Origin: Propionibacteriaceae bacterium
GTDB taxonomy: Bacteria > Actinomycetota > Actinomycetes > Propionibacteriales > Propionibacteriaceae
DNA: 6,940 nucleotides
Direction of reading: 5' to 3'
Assembly: GCA_027353565.1 (NCBI GenBank)
Contig: DAIEHO010000329.1
Location: 1-6,940, forward strand
Shown: positions 1 to 4,744 of the stretch, piece after piece
Layout of the letters: every line of letters begins with the position of its first letter
How positions within the stretch are numbered: the first letter of the stretch is position 1
Program-made: the position numbers and the translations under genes
Notes under the pieces: generated by a model
Told to the model about the DNA's origin: nothing
Databases searched by the model: none
Seen by the model: only the letters and a program-made list of their open reading frames with translations

Positions 1-265
1 CGTCACCGACGCGCTGCTGCCGGACAACGCGGGCCGATGGGTCGTACGGGGCCTTGCCGGGCAGGTTCCGGAGGTGGCACGGACGGCCCGGGCCGCCGAT
101 CTGGCCCTGGACGTACGGGAGCTCGGCGCCGTGTACCTCGGGGGCATCTCGCTGGGGGAGCTCGCCGCCGCGGGACTCGTGACCGAGCGCACCCCCGGCT
201 CGCTCGCACGAGCCTCTGTCGCCTTCGGCTGGCACCGAGCCCCCGTGGCGAGCTGGGTGTTCTAG
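1..265 (+). CDS. Eis-like GNAT N-acetyltransferase, C-terminal fragment (5' end outside window)
   Basis: The reading frame is open from base 2 and ends at TAG 263-265, giving 87 visible residues. The beginning lies upstream of the window. The visible part resembles the C-terminal sterol-carrier-like domain of Eis (enhanced intracellular survival) acetyltransferases. It begins VTDALLPDNAGRW, continues with LALDVRELGAVYLGG and a run LAAAGLV, and closes with APVASWVF. The LDVxxLGxxYLGG block and a chain ending in Phe are characteristic. In characterised Eis proteins the C-terminal carboxylate of the last Phe takes part in catalysis, and the Phe end is kept here. Eis proteins transfer acetyl from acetyl-CoA to amines such as aminoglycosides or lysines, but the natural substrate of this homologue cannot be told. 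The gene converges on the VOC gene, with a hairpin between them. Family assignment is fairly sure; function is inferred from the C-terminus only, since the GNAT domains are not visible. Confidence 0.85.
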   Translation, partial: VTDALLPDNAGRWVVRGLAGQVPEVARTARAADLALDVRELGAVYLGGISLGELAAAGLVTERTPGSLARASVAFGWHRAPVASWVF

Positions 266-303
266 GGGTCGCTCGCGCGATGCACGCGTGCCCTGAGAAC
301 CGG

Positions 304-356
304 GCCACGCGGCTGCGCAGCCGCCGGACGGGTTGCCCATCCGGCGGCCGCGTGGC
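304..356. terminator. Bidirectional hairpin between convergent genes
   Basis: The arms GCCACGCGG (304-312) and CCGCGTGGC (348-356) pair perfectly. Inside them CCGCCGGA (321-328) pairs with TCCGGCGG (340-347), making 17 bp in total around an 11-nt loop. That loop can add a further GGG/CCC pairing. The left arm carries an 8-nt bulge, CTGCGCAG (313-320). The hairpin starts 3 nt after the VOC stop codon and 38 nt after the acetyltransferase stop, so it is placed to end both transcripts. There is no U-tract on either strand, as is common for GC-rich actinobacterial terminators. Confidence 0.7.
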
Positions 357-359
357 GTG

Positions 360-827
360 TCAGCGCGGTCGGGCGGCGTTGTCCGCGGCGGCCTCGAGCT
401 CGGAGACCACGATGCGTCGCTGGGAGAGCATGGTCTGCTGGGCGGCGGCCGCGCGGGCGGGGTTCGGGTCGCCCAGCAGCTCGTACAGCCTCTTCGGCAC
501 GATCTGCCAGCTGAGGCCGAACGCGTCCTTGAGCCAGCCGCACATGGACTCCTCGCCGCCGCCGGCGATGAGACCGTCCCAGAGCCTGTCGACCTCGGCC
601 TGGTCCTCGCAGGAGACGCTCAGCGAGATCGACTCGTTGAAGTGGAAGTCGGCTGGCTGGCTGATCGCACGGAACTCCGTACCGTCCATGCGCCAGTCGG
701 CGAGCATGGCGGGCTCGTCGGCGCCCATGCGGGTCAGCGAGTGCACCTCGAAGTCGTCGAACAGGCTCGCGTAGCGGTCGAGTGCTGCCTCCAGGTCGCC
801 CTGGAACCACAGGCAGGTCGTGATCAT
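360..827 (-). CDS. VOC superfamily (PhnB-like, '3-dmu-9_3-mt' type) protein
   Basis: This is a 155-residue protein of the vicinal oxygen chelate fold, PhnB/YjdN-like subgroup. It opens MITTCLWFQGDLEAALDRYA and has the family blocks FNESISLSVSCEDQAEVDRLWD (residues 63-84, with the typical S-x-S strand) and GGEESMCGWLKDAFG (about 90-104) followed by LSWQIVP. Members are often mislabelled 3-demethylubiquinone-9 3-methyltransferase; there is no methyltransferase motif here. The fold hosts dioxygenases, isomerases and antibiotic-binding proteins, so the reaction is unknown. The start is ATG 825-827, preceded 6 nt upstream by GAGGAG (834-839). It follows the SRPBCC gene after a 29-nt gap and is the last gene of the ArsR operon, with its stop almost touching the terminator hairpin. 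It is probably cytoplasmic: no signal peptide or membrane segment is seen. Co-transcription with the repressor suggests a detoxification or small-molecule response role, which is inference. Confidence 0.88.
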   Translation of the reverse strand: MITTCLWFQGDLEAALDRYASLFDDFEVHSLTRMGADEPAMLADWRMDGTEFRAISQPADFHFNESISLSVSCEDQAEVDRLWDGLIAGGGEESMCGWLKDAFGLSWQIVPKRLYELLGDPNPARAAAAQQTMLSQRRIVVSELEAAADNAARPR

Positions 828-856
828 GATGGTCTCCTCGTGATGTCGATGGGGGG

Positions 857-1345
857 TCAGATCTGGTCGAGCAGGGAGTCGAGCTTGGCATAGCCGTCAT
901 GGACGCCCACGTCCATCCCGCTGGCCAGGAACTGGTCACGGCTCTCGAAGCTGTCGACCAGCGACACGGCGGTCAGGCGGGTCCGGCCGTCGCCCAGGTC
1001 GGTGAACGTCAGTGTCCCGAGCGAGACGCCCTCGGGCCAACCGTCGAACGTGAAGGTCTGGACGAGGCGGGTCGGGGAGATCTCGTGGAAGCAGCCGTGG
1101 AACGAGTACGACTCGTCGCCGCGGATGTTCGAGAACGCCCAGCTCCCACCCGTACGGCAGTCCCAGTGGTCGATCCTCGTCGAGACGTCGTTCGGACCCA
1201 CCCACCGCGCGTACAGGTCGGGATCCGTGTGGGCCTTGAACAGCTGCTCGGGGGTCGCGGTGAAGTCGCGGGTGATGCGGATGAGCGGTACGTGGGGGTC
1301 CGCCTCGATCGCAGCGTGCGAGTAGTCGGTCGTGGTGCTGGTCAT
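857..1345 (-). CDS. SRPBCC / AHSA1 (activator of Hsp90 ATPase homologue 1-like) domain protein
   Basis: This 162-residue protein has one START-like AHSA1 domain. The family pattern is clear: IRITRDFTATPEQLFKAHTDP (residues 22-42), the YARWVGP block (45-51), GGSWAF (66-71) before the second strand, and the LVQTFTFDGWPEG and TLTFTDLGDGRTRLT strands (94-125). The protein ends in a helix, DGYAKLDSLLDQI, that typically closes the lid of the hydrophobic pocket. Such domains bind hydrophobic small molecules; those beside ArsR genes have no settled enzyme activity. The start ATG 1343-1345 overlaps the arsR stop in an ATGA junction, with AGGAGGAG (1350-1357) lying inside the end of arsR, so translation is probably coupled. 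It shares the operon with the ArsR repressor and the VOC protein. It is likely cytoplasmic. The ligand is unknown; one possibility is that it binds or handles the compound the repressor senses. Confidence 0.9.
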   Translation of the reverse strand: MTSTTTDYSHAAIEADPHVPLIRITRDFTATPEQLFKAHTDPDLYARWVGPNDVSTRIDHWDCRTGGSWAFSNIRGDESYSFHGCFHEISPTRLVQTFTFDGWPEGVSLGTLTFTDLGDGRTRLTAVSLVDSFESRDQFLASGMDVGVHDGYAKLDSLLDQI

Positions 1346-1758
1346 CGTGCTCCTCCTGCGGGTGTCTGGGTCGATGTGCTGGACAGTTCGGACGGGACGG
1401 ATGGTTCGGACGGGACGCGGGGCGCGTCGGGGGCAGTGGCCGCCAGGTCGGTGAGCACGGCGTCGAGGCGCTGGTACCGGGCCTCGGCCTGCTGCCTGTA
1501 CGTCTCGAGCCAGTCCGTGACCGGCTCCAGGACCGACGGCTCGAGGTGCACGGGCCGACGCTGCGCGTCCTTGCCGCGGCTGACGAGCCCCGCCCGCTGG
1601 AGCACCGTGAGGTGCTTGGACACGGCCTGGAGGCTCATCGCGTACGGCGCCGCCAGCTCGGTCAGCGTCGCGTCCCCGAGCGTCAGCCGCGCCACCAGGT
1701 CACGCCGGGTCGGGTCGGCGAGAGCGGCGAACGTGCGAGAGAGCTGGTCGGTGGGCAT
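1342..1758 (-). CDS. ArsR-family winged-helix repressor (cysteine-free type)
   Basis: This 138-residue regulator has the ArsR winged helix in its first half: TFAALADPTRRDLVARL (residues 9-25), then the DNA-binding helices, with recognition helix SLQAVSKHLTVLQRAGLV (42-59), then the wing GKDAQRRPVHLEP (62-74). A helix DWLETYRQQAEARYQRLDAVL (82-102) probably forms the dimer interface. There is no cysteine anywhere and no ELCVC-type metal motif, so it is unlikely to be an As/Cd/Zn sensor; this subgroup usually sits next to SRPBCC genes. The tail is low complexity, rich in P, S and T, and holds a 6-residue repeat (VPSEPS/VPSELS). I chose ATG 1756-1758 because GAGG (1765-1768) lies 6 nt upstream; an in-frame TTG at 1768-1770 would add four residues but lies in the operator. 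Two palindromes around its promoter suggest autorepression. The stop overlaps the SRPBCC start (ATGA). The inducing ligand is unknown. Confidence 0.9.
   Translation of the reverse strand: MPTDQLSRTFAALADPTRRDLVARLTLGDATLTELAAPYAMSLQAVSKHLTVLQRAGLVSRGKDAQRRPVHLEPSVLEPVTDWLETYRQQAEARYQRLDAVLTDLAATAPDAPRVPSEPSVPSELSSTSTQTPAGGAR
1386..1421. repeat. Two tandem copies of an 18-bp unit in the arsR tail
   Basis: GTTCGGACGGGACG occurs at 1386-1399 and again at 1404-1417, exactly 18 bp apart. The unit is six codons, so it duplicates six residues (VPSEPS, VPSELS) in the disordered C-terminal tail of the ArsR protein without breaking the frame. It looks like a slippage or short duplication event. Confidence 0.7.
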
Positions 1759-1764
1759 CTCGTT

Positions 1765-1768
1765 CCTC
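1765..1768 (-). promoter_or_regulatory. Ribosome binding site that fixes the arsR start
   Basis: GAGG on the minus strand sits 6 nt before ATG 1756-1758. It favours this ATG over the in-frame TTG at 1768-1770. It touches the edge of the downstream operator palindrome, so repressor binding there would also lie next to the translation start site. Confidence 0.5.
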
Positions 1769-1782
1769 AACTGATCGGTTGA
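1767..1782. promoter_or_regulatory. Downstream operator palindrome of the arsR operon
   Basis: TCAACTGATCGGTTGA is a 16-bp inverted repeat with one mismatched pair; it extends by one more matching pair at each end (CTCAAC...GTTGAG). It shares TCAAC and TCGGTTGA with the palindrome at 1813-1828. It covers the predicted transcription start of the arsR operon, near 1780. ArsR proteins bind such short palindromes as dimers, so autorepression is the natural reading. Binding itself is inferred. Confidence 0.7.
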
Positions 1783-1786
1783 GTAG

Positions 1787-1816
1787 ACGGTACGTCTTCC
1801 GGTCTCTCTTCGTCAA
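1787..1816 (-). promoter_or_regulatory. Probable sigma-70-type promoter of the arsR operon
   Basis: On the minus strand TTGACG (1811-1816) matches five of six bases of the -35 consensus. TACCGT (1787-1792) fits the actinobacterial TAnnnT -10 pattern, with an 18-nt spacer. Transcription would begin near 1780, about 22 nt before the ATG. The -35 box lies inside the upstream palindrome and the start site inside the downstream one, which strengthens the prediction. Confidence 0.6.
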
Positions 1817-1828
1817 CCATTCGGTTGA
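1813..1828. promoter_or_regulatory. Upstream operator palindrome of the arsR operon
   Basis: TCAACCATTCGGTTGA has perfect 6-bp arms (TCAACC and GGTTGA) around 4 nt. It overlaps the -35 box of the arsR promoter. Its centre is 46 bp from the centre of the downstream palindrome, so two repressor dimers could sit on either side of the promoter core. Confidence 0.72.
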
Positions 1829-1902
1829 ATCCATGTCACGACCCTTGTGGCGAGACCGGGTTCCCCGGGAACAGCCGTGATCCGGCCCCTGAGAATCGAG
1901 GA

Positions 1903-1938
1903 TCCACCGGCGCGCCTGTCGAGGATCGCGCCGGTGGA
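1903..1938 (+). other. Perfect 12-bp stem-loop upstream of terC
   Basis: TCCACCGGCGCG (1903-1914) is exactly complementary to CGCGCCGGTGGA (1927-1938), with a 12-nt loop. The plus-strand continuation is CCTTCTTGG, too broken for a classic U-tract, so it could be a weak attenuator, part of a cis-acting RNA, or a protein site. Confidence 0.6.
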
Positions 1939-1946
1939 CCTTCTTG

Positions 1947-1982
1947 GAGCTGTCTGCGACACTCGCTGAATCGGGTGAGCTC
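1947..1982 (+). other. Second stem-loop upstream of terC
   Basis: CACTCG (1960-1965) pairs with CGGGTG (1972-1977), one pair being G-U, around the loop CTGAAT. Directly outside it AGCTC (1978-1982) pairs with GAGCT (1947-1951) across an 8-nt left bulge. The stacked arrangement resembles a structured leader more than chance, but the pairing has not been energy-tested. Confidence 0.4.
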
Positions 1983-2047
1983 GTACGTTCCGACCACCCG
2001 GTCCGGACGGCACGCATCGCGCGCCGACCTGCATCAGAGGACACCCA

Positions 2048-3043
2048 ATGCTCGTGCCCCCTCTTGTCTGGGCGTTGACGATCGCTGTGATCGTCGCCAT
2101 GCTCGCCTACGACTTCTTCTTCCACGTCCGCAAGCCCCATGAACCGACGCTCGCGGAGGCTGCGCGCTGGTCAGCCCTGTACGTGGGCATCGCCGTCGCC
2201 TTCGGCATCGGCATCTGGGTGCTCGGCGGCGGCGAGGCGGGCCAGGCGTACTTCGCGGGCTACCTCACCGAGAAGGCCCTCAGCGTCGACAACCTGTTCG
2301 TCTTCCTCATCATCATGGGCTCCTTCGCCGTGCCCCGCATGCTGCAGCAGAAGGTGCTCCTGTTCGGGATCGCGGTCGCCTTGCTGGCCCGTACGGCCTT
2401 CATCTTCGCCGGCGCCGCCCTCGTCCAGGAGTTCTCCTGGGTGTTCTACGTCTTCGGCGCGATCCTGCTCGTGACCGGCGTCCAGCTGTTGCGGGAGCAC
2501 GGCCCCAAGGACCAGGCCGACAACGTCGCGGTCCGACTGGCGACACGGTTCCTCAAGACGACGGACCAGTACCACGGGGACCGCATGACGACCCGTGAGA
2601 ACGGCCGTCGGCGCCTGACGCCGATGCTGCTGGTCATGGTCGCCATCGGCGGTACGGACATCCTCTTCGCCCTCGACTCCATCCCGGCGATCTTCGGCCT
2701 CACGCAGGACGTGTTCATCGTGTTCACCGCGACCGCGTTCTCGCTGCTGGGGCTCCGCCAGCTGTACTTCCTCATCGACGGCTTGCTCGACCGGCTGGTC
2801 TACCTGTCGTACGGTCTCGCGGCGATCCTCGCGTTCATCGGCGCGAAGCTCGTCCTCCACGCGCTCCACGAGAACTCCGTGCCGTTCGTCAACGGGGGGC
2901 AGCCCCTCCAGGTGGTCGAGGTCTCCACAGCCCTCTCGCTCGGGGTGATCATCGGCGTCCTCGCGGTCACGGTCCTCGTGTCGCTGGTGAGCCCCGCGGG
3001 TCGGGCCAGGGCGCTGGCGACCAGGGCCGAGTCCTCGGTCTGA
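2048..3043 (+). CDS. TerC/Alx-family integral membrane protein (probable metal exporter)
   Basis: This 331-residue multi-span membrane protein belongs to the TerC/Alx family of metal exporters, whose best studied members export Mn2+. The two family signatures are intact: EKALSVDNLFVFLIIM (residues 75-90, acidic E75 and D81) and the repeat-like GGTDILFALDSIPAIFG (201-217, D204 and D210). These intramembrane acids are the expected cation ligands. FTATAFSLLGLRQLYFLIDGLL (226-247) follows, also typical. About eight or nine hydrophobic segments are visible, at about 5-20, 42-60, 83-92, 103-125, 128-146, 192-215, 221-247, 250-272 and 296-316. A charged loop (about 150-190) sits in the middle. Length is normal. 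The start ATG 2048 is preceded by AGAGGA (2036-2041). It runs divergently from the arsR operon and converges with the HAD gene. Tellurite resistance is the historic name only. Family is certain; substrate is inferred. Confidence 0.93.
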   Translation: MLVPPLVWALTIAVIVAMLAYDFFFHVRKPHEPTLAEAARWSALYVGIAVAFGIGIWVLGGGEAGQAYFAGYLTEKALSVDNLFVFLIIMGSFAVPRMLQQKVLLFGIAVALLARTAFIFAGAALVQEFSWVFYVFGAILLVTGVQLLREHGPKDQADNVAVRLATRFLKTTDQYHGDRMTTRENGRRRLTPMLLVMVAIGGTDILFALDSIPAIFGLTQDVFIVFTATAFSLLGLRQLYFLIDGLLDRLVYLSYGLAAILAFIGAKLVLHALHENSVPFVNGGQPLQVVEVSTALSLGVIIGVLAVTVLVSLVSPAGRARALATRAESSV

Positions 3044-3145
3044 TGCCGGGTCGGCTGAGAGACCTCGAGCTCCGGTGTCGAGCACGGCTGCCTCGCAGAC
3101 CGTGGGGTTCGATGACGTGCCAGGGGCGATGTCGCAGCGAGGGGA

Positions 3146-3790
3146 TCAGCCCAGCAGCACGGCCCGCAGCTGCTCGACCGTGTCGCACACCGCCACAGGG
3201 TTCGTCGCCTCGATCTCTGCCCGGACGCCGGCGCCCCAGGTGACGGAGACGGCGGGAAGCCCGGCGTTGCGCGCGGCGACGACGTCGACGGCGGCATCCC
3301 CCACGTACACGGCCTCGTCGGCCTTCGCGCCCAACAGCTCGAGACCCCGGAGCAGCGGCCGGGGGTCGGGCTTGTGGGCGGGTACGTCCTCGTGGCCGAC
3401 CAGCAGCGGGACGTCGAGCCCGCACAGACGGATGGCCCACTCGGCCGGCGGGCGGCGCTTCGAGGTGACGACACCGGTCTTCACCCCGGCCGCCGTGAGG
3501 TCGCGCAGCAGCTCGGGCACGCCGTCGTACCCCTTCAGCAGCCGTTCGGTGTTCGCCTCGTTGAACGCCGTGTACGACGCGTACGCCTTCTCGCCGAGCT
3601 CGGGACCCAGGGCGCCGCGGAACGCGTCGATCAGGGACTTGCCGATCCAGCTCTTGATCTCCGCCTCGTCCCACTCGTGGCCGACCACCTCACGGAACGC
3701 GTGCTGGTAGCTCGTTACGATGAGGTTGACCGAGTCGGCGAGCGTGCCGTCGAGGTCGAACAGGATCACGGGCCAGCGGGGCGAAGTCAT
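3146..3790 (-). CDS. HAD-superfamily phosphatase, phosphoglycolate phosphatase/PpaX-like
   Basis: This 214-residue cytoplasmic HAD hydrolase (subfamily IA) has all four motifs: I, FDLDGTLADS, with nucleophile D12 and acid D14; II, VVTSK at 107-111 (T109 or S110); III, K140 in AHKPDPRPLL; and IV, GDAAVD with D165 and D169. A helical cap lies between motifs I and II (about 20-85). The layout and HEDVPAHKPDP block match Gph phosphoglycolate phosphatases and PpaX pyrophosphatases; sequence alone does not separate them. Candidate roles are clearing 2-phosphoglycolate, hydrolysing pyrophosphate, or acting on another small phosphate ester. I chose ATG 3788-3790; a GTG at 3815-3817 would add nine residues not needed by the fold. 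No Shine-Dalgarno lies before the ATG, while a -10 box sits 7 nt upstream, which suggests a leaderless message. It converges with terC across 102 bp (3044-3145), where I see no clear terminator. Confidence 0.9.
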   Translation of the reverse strand: MTSPRWPVILFDLDGTLADSVNLIVTSYQHAFREVVGHEWDEAEIKSWIGKSLIDAFRGALGPELGEKAYASYTAFNEANTERLLKGYDGVPELLRDLTAAGVKTGVVTSKRRPPAEWAIRLCGLDVPLLVGHEDVPAHKPDPRPLLRGLELLGAKADEAVYVGDAAVDVVAARNAGLPAVSVTWGAGVRAEIEATNPVAVCDTVEQLRAVLLG

Positions 3791-3797
3791 GGCGCCG

Positions 3798-3828
3798 AGC
3801 GTAGTGAGAACCGGCACGATGCCGTCAT
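3798..3828 (-). promoter_or_regulatory. Probable leaderless promoter of the HAD phosphatase gene
   Basis: On the minus strand TACGCT (3798-3803) is a good TAnnnT -10 box. ATGACG (3823-3828) matches four of six -35 bases, with a rather long 19-nt spacer. Seven nucleotides separate the -10 from ATG 3788-3790, so the transcript would start at or next to the A of the start codon. The lack of a Shine-Dalgarno fits. Confidence 0.45.
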
Positions 3829-3852
3829 CCGGGGACGTACGGGACCCGGGCT

Positions 3853-3880
3853 CGGGCGGGACGGGACGCCACGCCGCCCG
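3853..3880 (-). terminator. Possible weak hairpin terminator after the permease gene
   Basis: CGGGCGG and its complement CCGCCCG (plus-strand positions 3853-3859 and 3874-3880) can form a 7-bp stem with a 14-nt loop right after the permease stop codon. There is no U-tract. It would close the sigma-factor operon before the HAD promoter, but a stem this short is common by chance at this GC content. Confidence 0.3.
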
Positions 3881-4744
3881 TCACAGGTCCCGGCGCGAGA
3901 AGGCCCGGACTCCGAGCACCAGCAGTGCCACCGCGAGGAGGACGGCCCACCCGACGAACCACGGTGACGGCTCCAGCGTCGACAGGAAAGGAAGTGCACC
4001 GACACCGGAACCGCCGCTGGTGTCATCGAGTCCGGCAGGGATGCCCTGAGGGAGGGCGTACGAGGATGCCGCCTTCCACAGTGCGTCCGACGGCGCCACC
4101 AGCGATACGACGGTCCCGATCGTGTCGAGCGCCGTCTTCCCCGCGAGCTTGCCGATCCAGCCGATGAAGCCGCCGAGCCATGCGATGCCGAAGTACAGGA
4201 AGAGCACGACACCCGTTGCGACGCTGGAGAGCCGGCTGCTGAGGAGCATCCCCACGGTGACAAGGAAGGTGACCTGCAGCGCGAGGAGCGCGAGCAGCGC
4301 GGCGATGGACACCGGCTGGTAGCCGGACACCAGGTGGGCCACCAGCAGGACGGCGAGGGTGAGGACGACGACGTAGACGACGGACATGGCCACGAGACCG
4401 GCCCACCGCTCGAGATACCAGCGCCACCGCGGCAACGGCCGTACGACGACCGCCTGAAGCACGCCGGAGTCCACGTCCGTGGAGACCGACCCGGCGGCGA
4501 GCATCATCGCGAGGAAGGCCGACAGGAACGACCCCACGTACAGCCCGAGAACCGTGAGGAGGCCTCCGATGACGACGCGCTGCGCGGTGGCGCTGAAGGT
4601 CTCGTTGCCGTTGATCTGGCCGTACAGAAGCACGAAGCCGACGGCGAAGAGGGCCACGAGGACGAAGCTGGCGATCCAGCCCCAGAGCACGATCTTGCGA
4701 CCGAGGGCCTCGCCGAGCGTCGCCCGGAAGATGGGCAGCCTCAC
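3881..4744 (-). CDS. ABC-2 type permease subunit (NosY-like)
   Basis: This 287-residue integral membrane subunit belongs to an ABC-2 type exporter. It shows six hydrophobic spans at about 19-42, 57-86, 115-138, 145-168, 175-198 and 262-281. After span 2 comes the hallmark of this family, VSTDVDSGVLQAVVVRPLPR (87-106), the cytosolic coupling region that reads E-x-x-S-G in many relatives. SSRLSSVATGVV (169-180) and the end AFSRRDL are also typical of NosY/YxlG-like permeases. A longer open frame exists upstream, but its extra part is the shadow of the ATPase gene; GTG 4742-4744 is the right start because GGAGG (4751-4755) lies 6 nt before it. The start overlaps the ATPase stop in a GTGA junction. 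With the ATPase it forms one exporter in the inner membrane. What it exports is not visible; membrane-active peptides, antibiotics or lipids are the usual possibilities. Confidence 0.9.
   Translation of the reverse strand: MRLPIFRATLGEALGRKIVLWGWIASFVLVALFAVGFVLLYGQINGNETFSATAQRVVIGGLLTVLGLYVGSFLSAFLAMMLAAGSVSTDVDSGVLQAVVVRPLPRWRWYLERWAGLVAMSVVYVVVLTLAVLLVAHLVSGYQPVSIAALLALLALQVTFLVTVGMLLSSRLSSVATGVVLFLYFGIAWLGGFIGWIGKLAGKTALDTIGTVVSLVAPSDALWKAASSYALPQGIPAGLDDTSGGSGVGALPFLSTLEPSPWFVGWAVLLAVALLVLGVRAFSRRDL

Larger units (their letters stand above)
1829..2047 (+). promoter_or_regulatory. Intergenic leader of the terC gene with two stem-loops
   Basis: This gap lies between the arsR control region and terC. 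It holds a perfect 12-bp stem (1903-1938) followed 8 nt later by an interrupted 11-bp stem (1947-1982), then about 65 nt to the terC ATG. A short repeat, TCGAGGATC, occurs at 1896-1904 and 1919-1927; the second copy lies almost wholly in the first loop. I could not place a convincing terC promoter. A TACGTT -10-like word at 1984-1989 has no good -35 partner; if it were used, both stem-loops would be DNA upstream of the transcript rather than RNA leader. Confidence 0.4.

Noticed and set aside
282..291. GCACGCGTGC palindrome after the acetyltransferase stop
   Set aside because: A 10-bp self-complementary word is expected by chance at this GC content, and no second copy or nearby promoter gives it meaning.
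1768..1770. TTG start that would lengthen the ArsR protein by four residues
   Set aside because: It lies within the operator palindrome, and the GAGG ribosome binding site is correctly spaced for the ATG at 1756-1758.
1984..1989. TACGTT as a -10 box for terC
   Set aside because: It fits TAnnnT, but nothing resembling a -35 lies 16-19 nt upstream, and this word type is over-represented throughout the window.
1829..2047. yybP-ykoY manganese riboswitch expected before a TerC gene
   Set aside because: The conserved GGGGAGUAG-like segment and its paired partner loop are not present on the plus strand; only two generic stem-loops are seen.
2171..3085. Long open frame antisense to terC (about 304 codons)
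   Set aside because: Its product is a low-complexity E/D/R/H-rich string typical of the antisense of a GC-rich membrane protein gene; terC has clear family motifs.
3044..3145. Terminator between convergent terC and HAD genes
   Set aside because: Only short stems of 4-5 bp can be drawn (for example CTCGA/TCGAG near 3063-3082); none stands out above background.
3791..3817. GTG start adding nine residues to the HAD phosphatase
   Set aside because: The added residues precede the first beta strand without need, there is no ribosome binding site, and the -10 box would fall inside the coding region.
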